Source: CADDYX01 sp045809925 (GTDB lineage: Bacteria > Verrucomicrobiota > Verrucomicrobiia > Chthoniobacterales > UBA10450). From it: a stretch of 37,667 nucleotides of DNA. Of this stretch, positions 31,236 to 37,667 are shown piece after piece (within the stretch, counting starts at the first letter, position 1; every line of letters begins with the position of its first letter). The DNA is taken from positions 1-37,667 of the forward strand of contig JBJMWX010000132.1 of NCBI GenBank assembly GCA_045809925.1. The letters are read 5' to 3'. The notes below the pieces were generated by a model, which did no database searches, was not told where the DNA came from, and saw only the letters and a program-made list of their open reading frames with translations. Both the position numbers and the translations under genes were made by a program.

Positions 31236-32675
31236 CTACCGCGTGAGCGCGCGGCGGCGTTTGGCGATAAAGAAAATCGCTGCGCCCAGCCCGTTCGTCA
31301 GCACGATCAACGTCGCCACTTTGGCGGTGAAGGACGATGTGCTCGTCACCTCGATAATCGGGAAAATTGAGAGACAAACGTAAAGAACCGTCATGAGAAA
31401 GCCCGATGTGGCGGCGACGCGCAGCCACCACGGCGGCCGCGGTGTAATCCCGCGCAATCCGAAAAGGGGAATGGCAAACATGACGAGATAGGTGAGGGCG
31501 TAGAAGATGCCGCCGGCGTTAAAGAGGAGCTGGAACGCCTCCTGGTTGCCGACCCCGATCAGGCTCAAACAGCCGAGCAGGAGTGTAATGGCGCCGACGA
31601 GGAGGATGGAATTCCGCGGCGTCTGGTAGCGCGGATGAAGCTTTGTGAACCACTGCGGCATCAGTCGGTCCCAGCCCGCTACCATTGGCAGCCGGCTCGT
31701 CGCGGTGAAGTTCACGCTCGCCTGCGCGACACGCAGCGTCATGAGGAGGATGAGCGCGATCGGAACAATGACGGCGGCAAGTCCGAAGGGCGCAAACCCG
31801 ACACTGAGCACCTGCGGAATCGGCGCGATCAGATCGATCTGGTCACGCGGGATGAACGCCAGCACAGAGCTGGTGCCAAAGATGAACATGAACGCAATCG
31901 CCGGCGCCGCGACCATGACCGAGCGGCCGATCGTCCGTGCAGGACTGCGGCATTCGCCCGCGAGAATCGCGACGTATTCAAAACCGCCGAGGGCGCCAAA
32001 CCCCAGCTTGCCAAGGATGTTGAGGCTGAAGAGCGACACAACCGGCACCGCCGTGGCCAGCGGCGCGTAATGTCGCATCGTACCGCGCGCGACCGCCACA
32101 AAGGGAAGAACGATCAGGACGGCGAAAACCGTCAGCATGATCGCGCCGCCTGCGTTGTGCACCCATTTGCCGACGCTCAACCCGACTGTCGACACGTAGA
32201 CCAGTAGCGCCACGACGGCCACACTGGCGAGGGTAATGATCGGTTTATTCGACGCGATCCACGCGCCGCGCGGTCCGGTCGCGTAGGCGATGTTCGTCGC
32301 AAGCTGCAGTCCGGCTTCCGAGGTATTGGTAATCGCAAAGAGCCACAGATTCCACGCGACCATGAAGGCGAAGAGCTCGCTAAAGCCGAGCTTCGCCCAT
32401 TGGTAGAGGCCGCCCTCGAGCGGCATGAGGCCGTTCAAGTAAATGACAGTTATGGCCGACGGGACATAGAAAAAGGTAATCGCGAGCAGCCAGAAAACGA
32501 CGTGCGCGGGGCCAAGCTTTGCCGCCGCGCCGACCCAGGACAGTCCAACGACGAACAGGATCTGCGTCAGCGCGAGATCGCGCAGCCCGAGCTCCTTGTG
32601 CAGAGCTTTGCTGCGCGCTTCGACCCGCTCTTCGCCGACCCGTAATTCGGCGCTCGCCGCGCTATCGCCGACCAT
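31236..32675 (-). CDS. APC superfamily amino acid permease
   Basis: The 479-residue protein has about twelve hydrophobic segments and the APC-type N terminus (L-G-L-R-D-L-A-L-T-Q-I-L-F-V-V-G), with the helix-breaking G-x-x-x-A region near residues 44-52. Conserved P-L-E-G-G-L-Y-Q-W segment 2/3 loop and F-G-A-L-G-G-F-E-Y segment 6 motif support an amino acid/polyamine/organocation transporter of the inner membrane. Charged short ends lie in the cytosol. Substrate cannot be told from sequence. It is convergent with tRNA-Tyr. The ATG at 32675 is the first in the frame with a reasonable hydrophilic leader. Confidence 0.9.
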   Translation of the reverse strand: MVGDSAASAELRVGEERVEARSKALHKELGLRDLALTQILFVVGLSWVGAAAKLGPAHVVFWLLAITFFYVPSAITVIYLNGLMPLEGGLYQWAKLGFSELFAFMVAWNLWLFAITNTSEAGLQLATNIAYATGPRGAWIASNKPIITLASVAVVALLVYVSTVGLSVGKWVHNAGGAIMLTVFAVLIVLPFVAVARGTMRHYAPLATAVPVVSLFSLNILGKLGFGALGGFEYVAILAGECRSPARTIGRSVMVAAPAIAFMFIFGTSSVLAFIPRDQIDLIAPIPQVLSVGFAPFGLAAVIVPIALILLMTLRVAQASVNFTATSRLPMVAGWDRLMPQWFTKLHPRYQTPRNSILLVGAITLLLGCLSLIGVGNQEAFQLLFNAGGIFYALTYLVMFAIPLFGLRGITPRPPWWLRVAATSGFLMTVLYVCLSIFPIIEVTSTSSFTAKVATLIVLTNGLGAAIFFIAKRRRALTR

Positions 32676-32731
32676 GCCGGCGCAAAGGTGACGAAATCAG
32701 CCGCCTATGTCTATACGACAGCTGGCCTGGC

Positions 32732-33448
32732 CTAACGGCGGCGCTTCGAACCGCCACCGCGACGGCTGCCCGATTTCTTTGCCGCACCGCTGCGTTTTCC
32801 GCCGCGATTGCCGCCCGAGCGCTTGCTGCTCGATTTCTTGCTGCCGCCCCGCCCGCGCGACGAACTGCGGCTGCTGCCGCCCTTGCGCGATGCCGAGCGG
32901 GAGCTGGACTTGCTTGCGCCACGGGACCCGCCTTTTGATCGGGATTTCCCGCCGCCGGACCGACTCGATTTGGCGCTCGCTCTGCTGCCACCGCGAGACT
33001 TACTCTTGCTTTTCGCTCCGCCGCCGCTGCGCGACTTCGCGCCACGGGACCCGCCGCTCGACTTCTTGGAGGAGGAGAATTTGCGTGAAGAGCCGCCACT
33101 GGACGAACCCCGCCCGGCTGTAGAACCGCGTGACTTCGATGATGATTTGCGGCCGCGCGATGAACCGCCGCTCTTCGAGGACCCACCTCGGGAGCCGCCG
33201 CTCGATTTCTTGCCAGAGGAGCGGCCACCGGATGACGAACCGCCGCCACCGCGGCCCGAGCCGCTGCCGACAGACTTGGCTGCGATGGCGCCGATTACGC
33301 TGCCGACCGCCGCACCGACCGGTCCGGCAACACTGCCGACCAATGCGCCTGCGGCAGCGCCGGCCGTCTGTTTGGAGATGGATGGAATCGGAAGATTTTC
33401 CGAGGATTGCGAGCTCTCGCCCGATTTTTGGTTCTGTTCGTCAGCCAT
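32732..33448 (-). CDS. Glycine-zipper protein with a long Ser/Gly/Lys/Arg-rich basic tail
   Basis: The 238-residue protein begins with a polar segment (residues 1-26). A glycine-zipper-like hydrophobic region follows at about 28-62 (A-G-A-A-A-G-A-L-V-G-S-V-A-G-P-V-G-A-A-V), able to form a paired helix or membrane hairpin. The last about 175 residues consist almost only of S, G, K and R with short repeated patterns such as S-S-G-G-S, K-S-S and S-R-G. The tail is very basic and surely disordered. Such tails bind nucleic acids or acidic surfaces; a histone-like or surface-exposed role is possible. It lies downstream of the RRM protein on the same strand, with 157 bases between them. No family is recognised. 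The frame is supported by the conserved-looking N-terminal half. Confidence 0.72.
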   Translation of the reverse strand: MADEQNQKSGESSQSSENLPIPSISKQTAGAAAGALVGSVAGPVGAAVGSVIGAIAAKSVGSGSGRGGGGSSSGGRSSGKKSSGGSRGGSSKSGGSSRGRKSSSKSRGSTAGRGSSSGGSSRKFSSSKKSSGGSRGAKSRSGGGAKSKSKSRGGSRASAKSSRSGGGKSRSKGGSRGASKSSSRSASRKGGSSRSSSRGRGGSKKSSSKRSGGNRGGKRSGAAKKSGSRRGGGSKRRR

Positions 33449-33551
33449 AACGGTATTCGTGAGTTGAAGTGAAGTTTGGTATCATCTCTTAATCGCAAGC
33501 CGGCGCACGTTTGCGTTGCCGTAACCGCTGAAAAACCGCAATGCCGTACAA

Positions 33552-33580
33552 GCAAAACGGCCGCCGAAGCGACCGTTTGC
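33552..33580 (-). terminator. Hairpin downstream of the RRM protein gene
   Basis: On the minus strand, GCAAACGG pairs with CCGTTTTGC (one bulged T), with an inner stem CGC-TTCG-GCG, giving a long hairpin with a TTCG tetraloop about 25 bases after the RRM gene stop. The following sequence is only weakly T-rich. It is a good candidate intrinsic terminator or processing/stabilising element between the RRM and S/G/K/R genes. Confidence 0.6.
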
Positions 33581-33605
33581 AGAGATTTCGAGTGAGGATT
33601 CCGCT

Positions 33606-34016
33606 TTAACGGTCCCGGCCGCCGCCGCCGCGATCGCCGCGTCCGCCGCCGCCATAACCGCCGCCACCACCGCCGCGACCATAGCCGCCGCCACCACCGC
33701 CGCCGCCGTAGCCACGACCGCCGCCGCCGCCACCGTAACCGCCGCCGCCGCCGCCTTGCGGACGCGCTTCACGCGGGCGTGCTTCGGTCACCGTCAGCGG
33801 CCGGCCTTCGACGGTCTTGCCGTTGTACTGCTGGACCGCATTCTGCGCGTCCTGCTCGTTCGTCATTGTGACGAAAGCGAAACCGCGCGATTTGCCCGTG
33901 AACTTGTCCTGCATCAGCATCACTTCCTGCACCGGTCCTACCTGTGCGAAAAGATCCTGAAGATCCGTCTCGGTCGTATTGAAGGAAAGATTTCCTACGT
34001 AGAGTTTTGTACCCAT
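33606..34016 (-). CDS. RRM-type RNA-binding protein with glycine-rich tail
   Basis: The 136-residue protein has one RNA recognition motif at residues 1-82 with RNP2 L-Y-V-G-N-L (5-10) and RNP1 K42-S-R-G-F-A-F-V49. A tail of about 50 residues made of Gly with Tyr and Arg (G-Y-G-G-G, R-G-Y-G and G-R-G-D-R patterns) follows. It is like cyanobacterial and plant glycine-rich RNA-binding proteins, which are often cold-induced and act as RNA chaperones. Tyr/Arg/Gly tails of this sort promote self-association. The start ATG directly follows a stem arm in the leader and has no clear Shine-Dalgarno. The tail is encoded by GCC/CCG-type triplets prone to length change. Divergent from the KAS gene. Confidence 0.9.
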   Translation of the reverse strand: MGTKLYVGNLSFNTTETDLQDLFAQVGPVQEVMLMQDKFTGKSRGFAFVTMTNEQDAQNAVQQYNGKTVEGRPLTVTEARPREARPQGGGGGGYGGGGGGRGYGGGGGGGGYGRGGGGGGYGGGGRGDRGGGGRDR

Positions 34017-34017
34017 C

Positions 34018-34092
34018 TGAGTTTATTCTGGAAAACGCTGCTTGGTCACTGTTCCCGTTGATCGGGTTTCAAATCGCCACTGAATAAACTCA
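34018..34092 (-). promoter_or_regulatory. Structured 5' leader of the RRM protein gene (11-bp stem next to the start codon)
   Basis: TGAGTTTATTC at 34018-34028 and GAATAAACTCA at 34082-34092 are perfect reverse complements separated by 53 bases. On the minus-strand message the 3' arm ends one base before the AUG at 34016. The loop contains a second small hairpin, CCCG-ATCAA-CGGG. In the closed form the ribosome landing site would be in the stem. A thermosensor or protein-binding control element is a reasonable inference. Confidence 0.6.
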
Positions 34093-34201
34093 ACTGACAA
34101 TCCACCAACTTCCCGAGCTTCCGTTTCCGTCTTGAGACTGATTAGTAAAGGGTCGATTCGCGAAAAGCAAATGGAATCGGGGCGCTCCATCGCCTCTCGA
34201 T

Positions 34202-35416
34202 ATGCCTCAACCTGAAGATCGCAACCAGCCGGCGCGGGTCGCGGTCGTTGCCGCGGGAGTTGTCAGCCCGCTTGGTTTCGGCTTAGCGGAGACTGCCGCC
34301 GCCCTCCGCGAAGGTCGGGATTGCATCGCACCGGTCAGGCGATTCGCGGTCGAGCGCTGCCGCTGTAAGACCGCCGGCCAGGTTCCTGACGATCGACTCG
34401 CGCACGAAATGTCTGCGATCGCACGCCGCGACCGTCTCCACCGCGCCGCGCAGATGATGATCGTCGCGTTGCGCGAAGTGCTCGCGCAGGCGCCGGGATT
34501 CGCACCGGAGTTGACGATCGTCGGCACAACCAGCGGCGGGATGACATTTGGCGAGCAGTACTATCGCTCCATTCAGTCACAAAAGCGGAGCCGGCGAACG
34601 CCGACCCTGATCGCAAATTACCTGCCCCAGAAGCCGGTTGTCGACGCGCAGCAAGTGTTTGGCATCTCAACGCCCTGCCAGGTAATCGCGAACGCTTGCG
34701 CTTCGGGCACCAACGCCATAGGGCATGCATTTGAATGCGTTCGCTCCGGGCGCTATCAACGGGTCCTGACTGGCGGCTACGATGCACTTTCGGAACTGGT
34801 CTTCGTCGGGTTCGACTCGCTCCAGGCAGCGACGCCGGAGAAATGTCGGCCTTTCGATCGAAATCGCTCCGGGATGGTGCTCGGCGAAGGTGCAGCGCTC
34901 CTGGCCCTCGAGAACCTGGAAACGGCACGGACGCGGGGCGCGAAAATCTTCGCGGAAATCACCGGATACGGCCTTTCCACCGACAACCACCATCTGACCC
35001 AGCCGAATCCGAGCGGCGAGGCAGCTGCACGCGCCATGCAACAGGCGCTAGCGCGCGCTGGCGTGGCGCCGGCGGAGGTCGATTACATCAATGCGCACGG
35101 CACCGCGACGACCTTCAACGACGCGGCGGAAGGGCGGGCCATCGCACAGTTGTTCGAGAGTACCCCGCTGAGCTCGACAAAAGGAATGATGGGCCACTCC
35201 CTCGGTGCAGCCGGCGCGATCGAAGCCGTGATTAGCCTCCTGGCAATTCGCGATCAGTTTCTGCCGCCCAATATTAATTTCGAGGCCGGGGATCCCGGCC
35301 TTGAACTCAGCGTCGTCGCGAACAGCTCACGAGCGGCAAATGTTCGCACAGTCCTGTCCAATTCGTTTGGGTTCGGCGGTACGAACGCATCAATCCTGCT
35401 TCAGGCCGCGGCATGA
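34202..35416 (+). CDS. Beta-ketoacyl-ACP synthase (KAS II/FabF-like, active)
   Basis: The 404-residue ketosynthase condenses acyl chains with malonyl-ACP. The Cys-His-His triad is complete: C166 in N-A-C-A-S-G-T-N-A, H299 in N-A-H-G-T-A-T and H332 in M-G-H-S-L-G-A-A-G-A. The end N-S-F-G-F-G-G-T-N-A-S is typical. The N terminus carries a short Pro/Asp/Arg leader. Its stop overlaps the start of the next gene (ATGA), which encodes a KAS-like protein lacking the catalytic residues, the usual arrangement of a KAS/chain-length-factor pair. No acyl carrier protein, ketoreductase or dehydratase gene follows in the window, so the product is not known; polyene or other specialised chain synthesis is possible. 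Confidence 0.92.
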   Translation: MPQPEDRNQPARVAVVAAGVVSPLGFGLAETAAALREGRDCIAPVRRFAVERCRCKTAGQVPDDRLAHEMSAIARRDRLHRAAQMMIVALREVLAQAPGFAPELTIVGTTSGGMTFGEQYYRSIQSQKRSRRTPTLIANYLPQKPVVDAQQVFGISTPCQVIANACASGTNAIGHAFECVRSGRYQRVLTGGYDALSELVFVGFDSLQAATPEKCRPFDRNRSGMVLGEGAALLALENLETARTRGAKIFAEITGYGLSTDNHHLTQPNPSGEAAARAMQQALARAGVAPAEVDYINAHGTATTFNDAAEGRAIAQLFESTPLSSTKGMMGHSLGAAGAIEAVISLLAIRDQFLPPNINFEAGDPGLELSVVANSSRAANVRTVLSNSFGFGGTNASILLQAAA

Positions 35417-36540
35417 GGCTGGCGATCGCCGGCTGCGGTTGGGTGACGCCCATGGGCAGCAGCGTGCGCCAGGTTTGGCAACGCCTGCTCGCGGGCGAAT
35501 CCGCCCAAGCCGAGAGTATTGCCACCGATCTGAGTGATCGCGCCTACCCGGTTTTTCGCGTTCCGGCCGAAGCGGGTTCCGGCCCGCCGGCCCACGCGCG
35601 CTTGCGCCGCTCGAGCGCGATCTCGCGTTTTGCCGCCGGCGCGGGCATGGCCGCGCTAGAAGACGCCGGCTTAACTATTGGACCCGGGAACGCGGCACGA
35701 ATTGCCCTGATTTTCGCGACGTCGAACGGGGGCGTCATTTACACGAAGCGGTTCTATCACGACATCGTGGCAACCGGTGCAGAGGCAGCGAGTCCGCTCC
35801 TTTTTCCCGAAACCGTTTTCAACGCGCCGGCGAGCCATCTCGCGGCAATTCTCGGAATCAGCGGCACGACATATACCCTCGTCGGCGACGGCGCCGTCGG
35901 CTTGCTAGCGCTGCAAGTGGCAACCGACCTGATGCGCACCGATGGGGTTGATTACTGCCTCGTCGTCGCGGCCGAAGAAGCCGATTGGCTACTGTGCGAC
36001 GCGTATCGCAACTGGCGTCTGCTTCGCGACGCGCCCCCTATCGAGCCGTTTCGATCTCCTCGCGGGATGATCCTGAGCGAAGGCGCTGGCGCGATGCTGC
36101 TCGCGCGCGAGGGGCCGGTCCTACTGGAAAAGATCGTCAGTGGCAAAAACTTTCAAAGCCAGGGAGATGCGGCCGCGGTCGTGAGTAGCGCGTTTGAACA
36201 AGTGGGCGGCGGTACGATCGACGCCGTGGTGACAAGCGCCAATGGCACCTTCATCGATGCTGCCGAGCAGCGCGCCGTGATGGAGCATTGTCCGACGGCG
36301 GCGATCTACGCGCCGAAACCGGCACTCGGGGAAGGTGTCTCCGCTGCGACCATGTGGCAGATGATTTGCGCAGTCGAAATTCTGCTTACGAACCAGATTC
36401 CGCCAGTGTTGCACGGCCCGCCAAAGCTCGCGGAACGCCGGAAACTGGCGGCCGATTCGCCAGGATCGAATTCTGTCATTGTCTCGGCCTGCGGGCTGAA
36501 TCAGCAGACCGCCGCAGCGCGTCTGACGCTGGCTCGTTAG
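35413..36540 (+). CDS. KAS-like protein without catalytic residues (chain-length-factor-like)
   Basis: The 375-residue protein follows the thiolase-like ketosynthase fold (G-C-G-W-V-T-P-M-G start, A-L-I-F-A-T-S-N-G-G, M-I-L-S-E-G-A-G-A-M-L-L-A). At the active-site cysteine position it reads L-V-G-D159-G-A-V-G, the H-G-T histidine is N277 (S-A-N-G-T-F), and the second histidine is E307 (L-G-E-G-V). It therefore cannot condense by itself. In type II polyketide and aryl polyene systems such a subunit pairs with an active KAS and sets chain length. The 4-base overlap with the active KAS gene supports a heterodimer. The chain-length-factor function is inferred, not shown. Confidence 0.85.
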   Translation: MRLAIAGCGWVTPMGSSVRQVWQRLLAGESAQAESIATDLSDRAYPVFRVPAEAGSGPPAHARLRRSSAISRFAAGAGMAALEDAGLTIGPGNAARIALIFATSNGGVIYTKRFYHDIVATGAEAASPLLFPETVFNAPASHLAAILGISGTTYTLVGDGAVGLLALQVATDLMRTDGVDYCLVVAAEEADWLLCDAYRNWRLLRDAPPIEPFRSPRGMILSEGAGAMLLAREGPVLLEKIVSGKNFQSQGDAAAVVSSAFEQVGGGTIDAVVTSANGTFIDAAEQRAVMEHCPTAAIYAPKPALGEGVSAATMWQMICAVEILLTNQIPPVLHGPPKLAERRKLAADSPGSNSVIVSACGLNQQTAAARLTLAR

Positions 36541-36610
36541 ACGCGCGCGTGCGGTTGCCCTGTTTTGCCTTTGCAACAGGGTCTCGACTCGTTACCTTCG
36601 GCATCCCGCG

Positions 36611-37667
36611 ATGCGCAAGGTAGCATGGCTGTTATTGGGTTTTTTGTTCGCGGCTGTAGGAAACGCTGCCGAGACCGAGCCGCCGTCCCTTAAAGGGATG
36701 CCGGTCGAGATCACGGCGAGCGGGGAAACGAATTACGTTAACGGCGTCGCGACCGCGCATGATAACGTCGCGATTCACATCGGCGACACGGATATTTACG
36801 CCGATTACGCCGAATATAATCCGGAGACCCATCAGGTTTCCGTCCGCGGCAACGTCCGGATCTACCGCGACGTCACCCTCTATATCGGCGACAGCGCCAC
36901 CTACAACGTCGAGACGAAGGCCGTTAACGCAGGCCAGATGCGCACCCGACATGATGAATATTTCGTCAGCGGCGATAACGTTTCCACGATTTCTGAAGGC
37001 GCGTTTCGCGTCACCGACGGCACGCTCACGACCCATGACTCCGCGCGGCCTGATTTTCGCCTCCGGGCGCACTCCGTCCGGATCTACGAGAAGGACCGCG
37101 TCGTATTCCAGAACGTTACGTTCTACATCGGCGACGTGCCGGTCTTTTGGTGGCCATATCTCTACCAGTCACTTGATGACGAATTCAGCTTCATGATCAC
37201 GCCCGGGTATCTGAGTTCGTGGGGCCCATCCCTGCTCGGCCATGTCACTTTTCCAATCACCGACAACATCAAAGGCACATTGCGGCTCGACTATCGCGCC
37301 CGCCGCGGTCCGGCCATCGGCTTCGATTCCGACATTCGCTACGGCAAGAACAACACCAGTTATGCGCGGCTGCGGACCTATTTCATCCAGGATCAAAATC
37401 CGCTGATCAACCGCACGAGTGTGCCGCGCGGGGACATCGGGGAGAGCCGCTATCGCCTCTCTCTTGAAGACCGGACAAACTTCAGGGACGACATCTACGG
37501 CATCGTCGACATGACAAAGCTGAGCGATCCGTATGTGCTCGAGGATTTTTATCAGAGTGAATTCCGCGTCAACCCGACACCGGACAATATGTTCGCGGTC
37601 GCGAAGACCGACCCGTTCTACACGCTCACCGCGATCACCCGTTTTCGGGTCAACGAGTTCTTCGACC
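36611..37667 (+). CDS. lptD: LPS-assembly protein LptD, 5' part (runs off the window)
   Basis: The frame from ATG 36611 is open to the end of the window (352 codons), so the stop lies outside. Residues 1-20 form a signal peptide (L-L-L-G-F-L-F-A-A-V-G-N-A-A). Residues about 28-150 are the OstA/LptA-like beta-jellyroll (V-E-I-T-A-S-G-E-T-N-Y, A-H-D-N-V-A-I, G-N-V-R-I-Y). The block V-P-V-F-W-W-P-Y-L near residue 180 and the following strands begin the outer-membrane barrel that inserts lipopolysaccharide with LptE. This implies an LPS-bearing diderm. The region between the KAS-like gene and this start is 70 bases. Confidence 0.85.
   Translation, partial: MRKVAWLLLGFLFAAVGNAAETEPPSLKGMPVEITASGETNYVNGVATAHDNVAIHIGDTDIYADYAEYNPETHQVSVRGNVRIYRDVTLYIGDSATYNVETKAVNAGQMRTRHDEYFVSGDNVSTISEGAFRVTDGTLTTHDSARPDFRLRAHSVRIYEKDRVVFQNVTFYIGDVPVFWWPYLYQSLDDEFSFMITPGYLSSWGPSLLGHVTFPITDNIKGTLRLDYRARRGPAIGFDSDIRYGKNNTSYARLRTYFIQDQNPLINRTSVPRGDIGESRYRLSLEDRTNFRDDIYGIVDMTKLSDPYVLEDFYQSEFRVNPTPDNMFAVAKTDPFYTLTAITRFRVNEFFD

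Noticed and set aside
32808..33467. 219-residue ORF on the plus strand opposite the Ser/Gly/Lys/Arg-rich protein
   Set aside because: Its Asp/Pro/Leu/Arg-rich composition is the mirror of the low-complexity coding strand. The minus-strand frame has a sensible N-terminal domain and a plausible start, and fits with the neighbouring RRM gene.

Overview
The window is GC-rich, gene-dense and typical of a soil bacterium. The best fit is a member of the Verrucomicrobiota (Spartobacteria/Chthoniobacterales-like). This is inferred from the W-DP repeat protein at the left edge, the DUF4412 secreted protein, the lexA-imuA-imuB/dnaE2 mutasome genes with LexA operators of the form TGTTC-N4-GAACA, and the GlgE, MqnD and LptD homologues. 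I see no insertion sequence, prophage, rRNA or CRISPR array. There are two tRNA genes (Gly-TCC and Tyr-GTA).

Layout. 1-5697 (+): the 3' part of a 32-residue-repeat (W..DP) protein, then the C-terminal half of ImuB overlapping it by ATGA, then dnaE2. 5758-10816: gnd (-), pgsA (+), tRNA-Gly (-), a DUF4412 protein and Maf (+), and DUF2127, VOC and DUF3052 genes (-). 10886-15035 (+): an exporter operon (HlyD-type lipoprotein, ABC ATPase, ABC-2 permease) followed by an M28 peptidase. 15044-16928 (+): LexA operator, lexA, second LexA operator, imuA, and the N-terminal half of ImuB. 17019-28759 (all -): TPR protein, ExbD, ExbB, GlgE, a SufR-like regulator, a degenerate MalK-like ABC ATPase, YgfZ, a beta-hydroxyacid dehydrogenase with a long tail, a QPCT-like M28 protein and ParB. 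28906-32675: mqnD (+), a small membrane protein (-), a DegT-family aminotransferase (+), tRNA-Tyr (+) and an APC permease (-). 32732-34016 (-): an S/G/K/R-rich basic protein and a glycine-rich RRM RNA-binding protein. 34202-37667 (+): a ketosynthase, a catalytically dead ketosynthase-like partner, and the 5' part of lptD.

The most striking observation is that imuB is cut in two. The 173-residue N-terminal half lies at 16407-16928 behind lexA and imuA. The 360-residue C-terminal half lies about 15 kb upstream at 1447-2529 in front of dnaE2. Both halves are on the same strand, in the order C then N, and they add up to one full-length ImuB (about 533 residues). An insertion into imuB cannot give that order. 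A circular permutation or block transposition of the segment between them can. Only the lexA-imuA-imuB' part keeps visible LexA operators.

Other points worth attention are: an intact ORF for a MalK-like ABC protein with every catalytic motif except Walker A replaced; an 11-bp stem ending one base before the start codon of the RRM protein; a dead KAS partner translationally coupled to an active KAS; and in-frame repeat-like insertions in the mutasome genes. No stretch longer than 300 bases lacks a gene. The largest gap (12715-12927) holds tandem 7-bp repeats.
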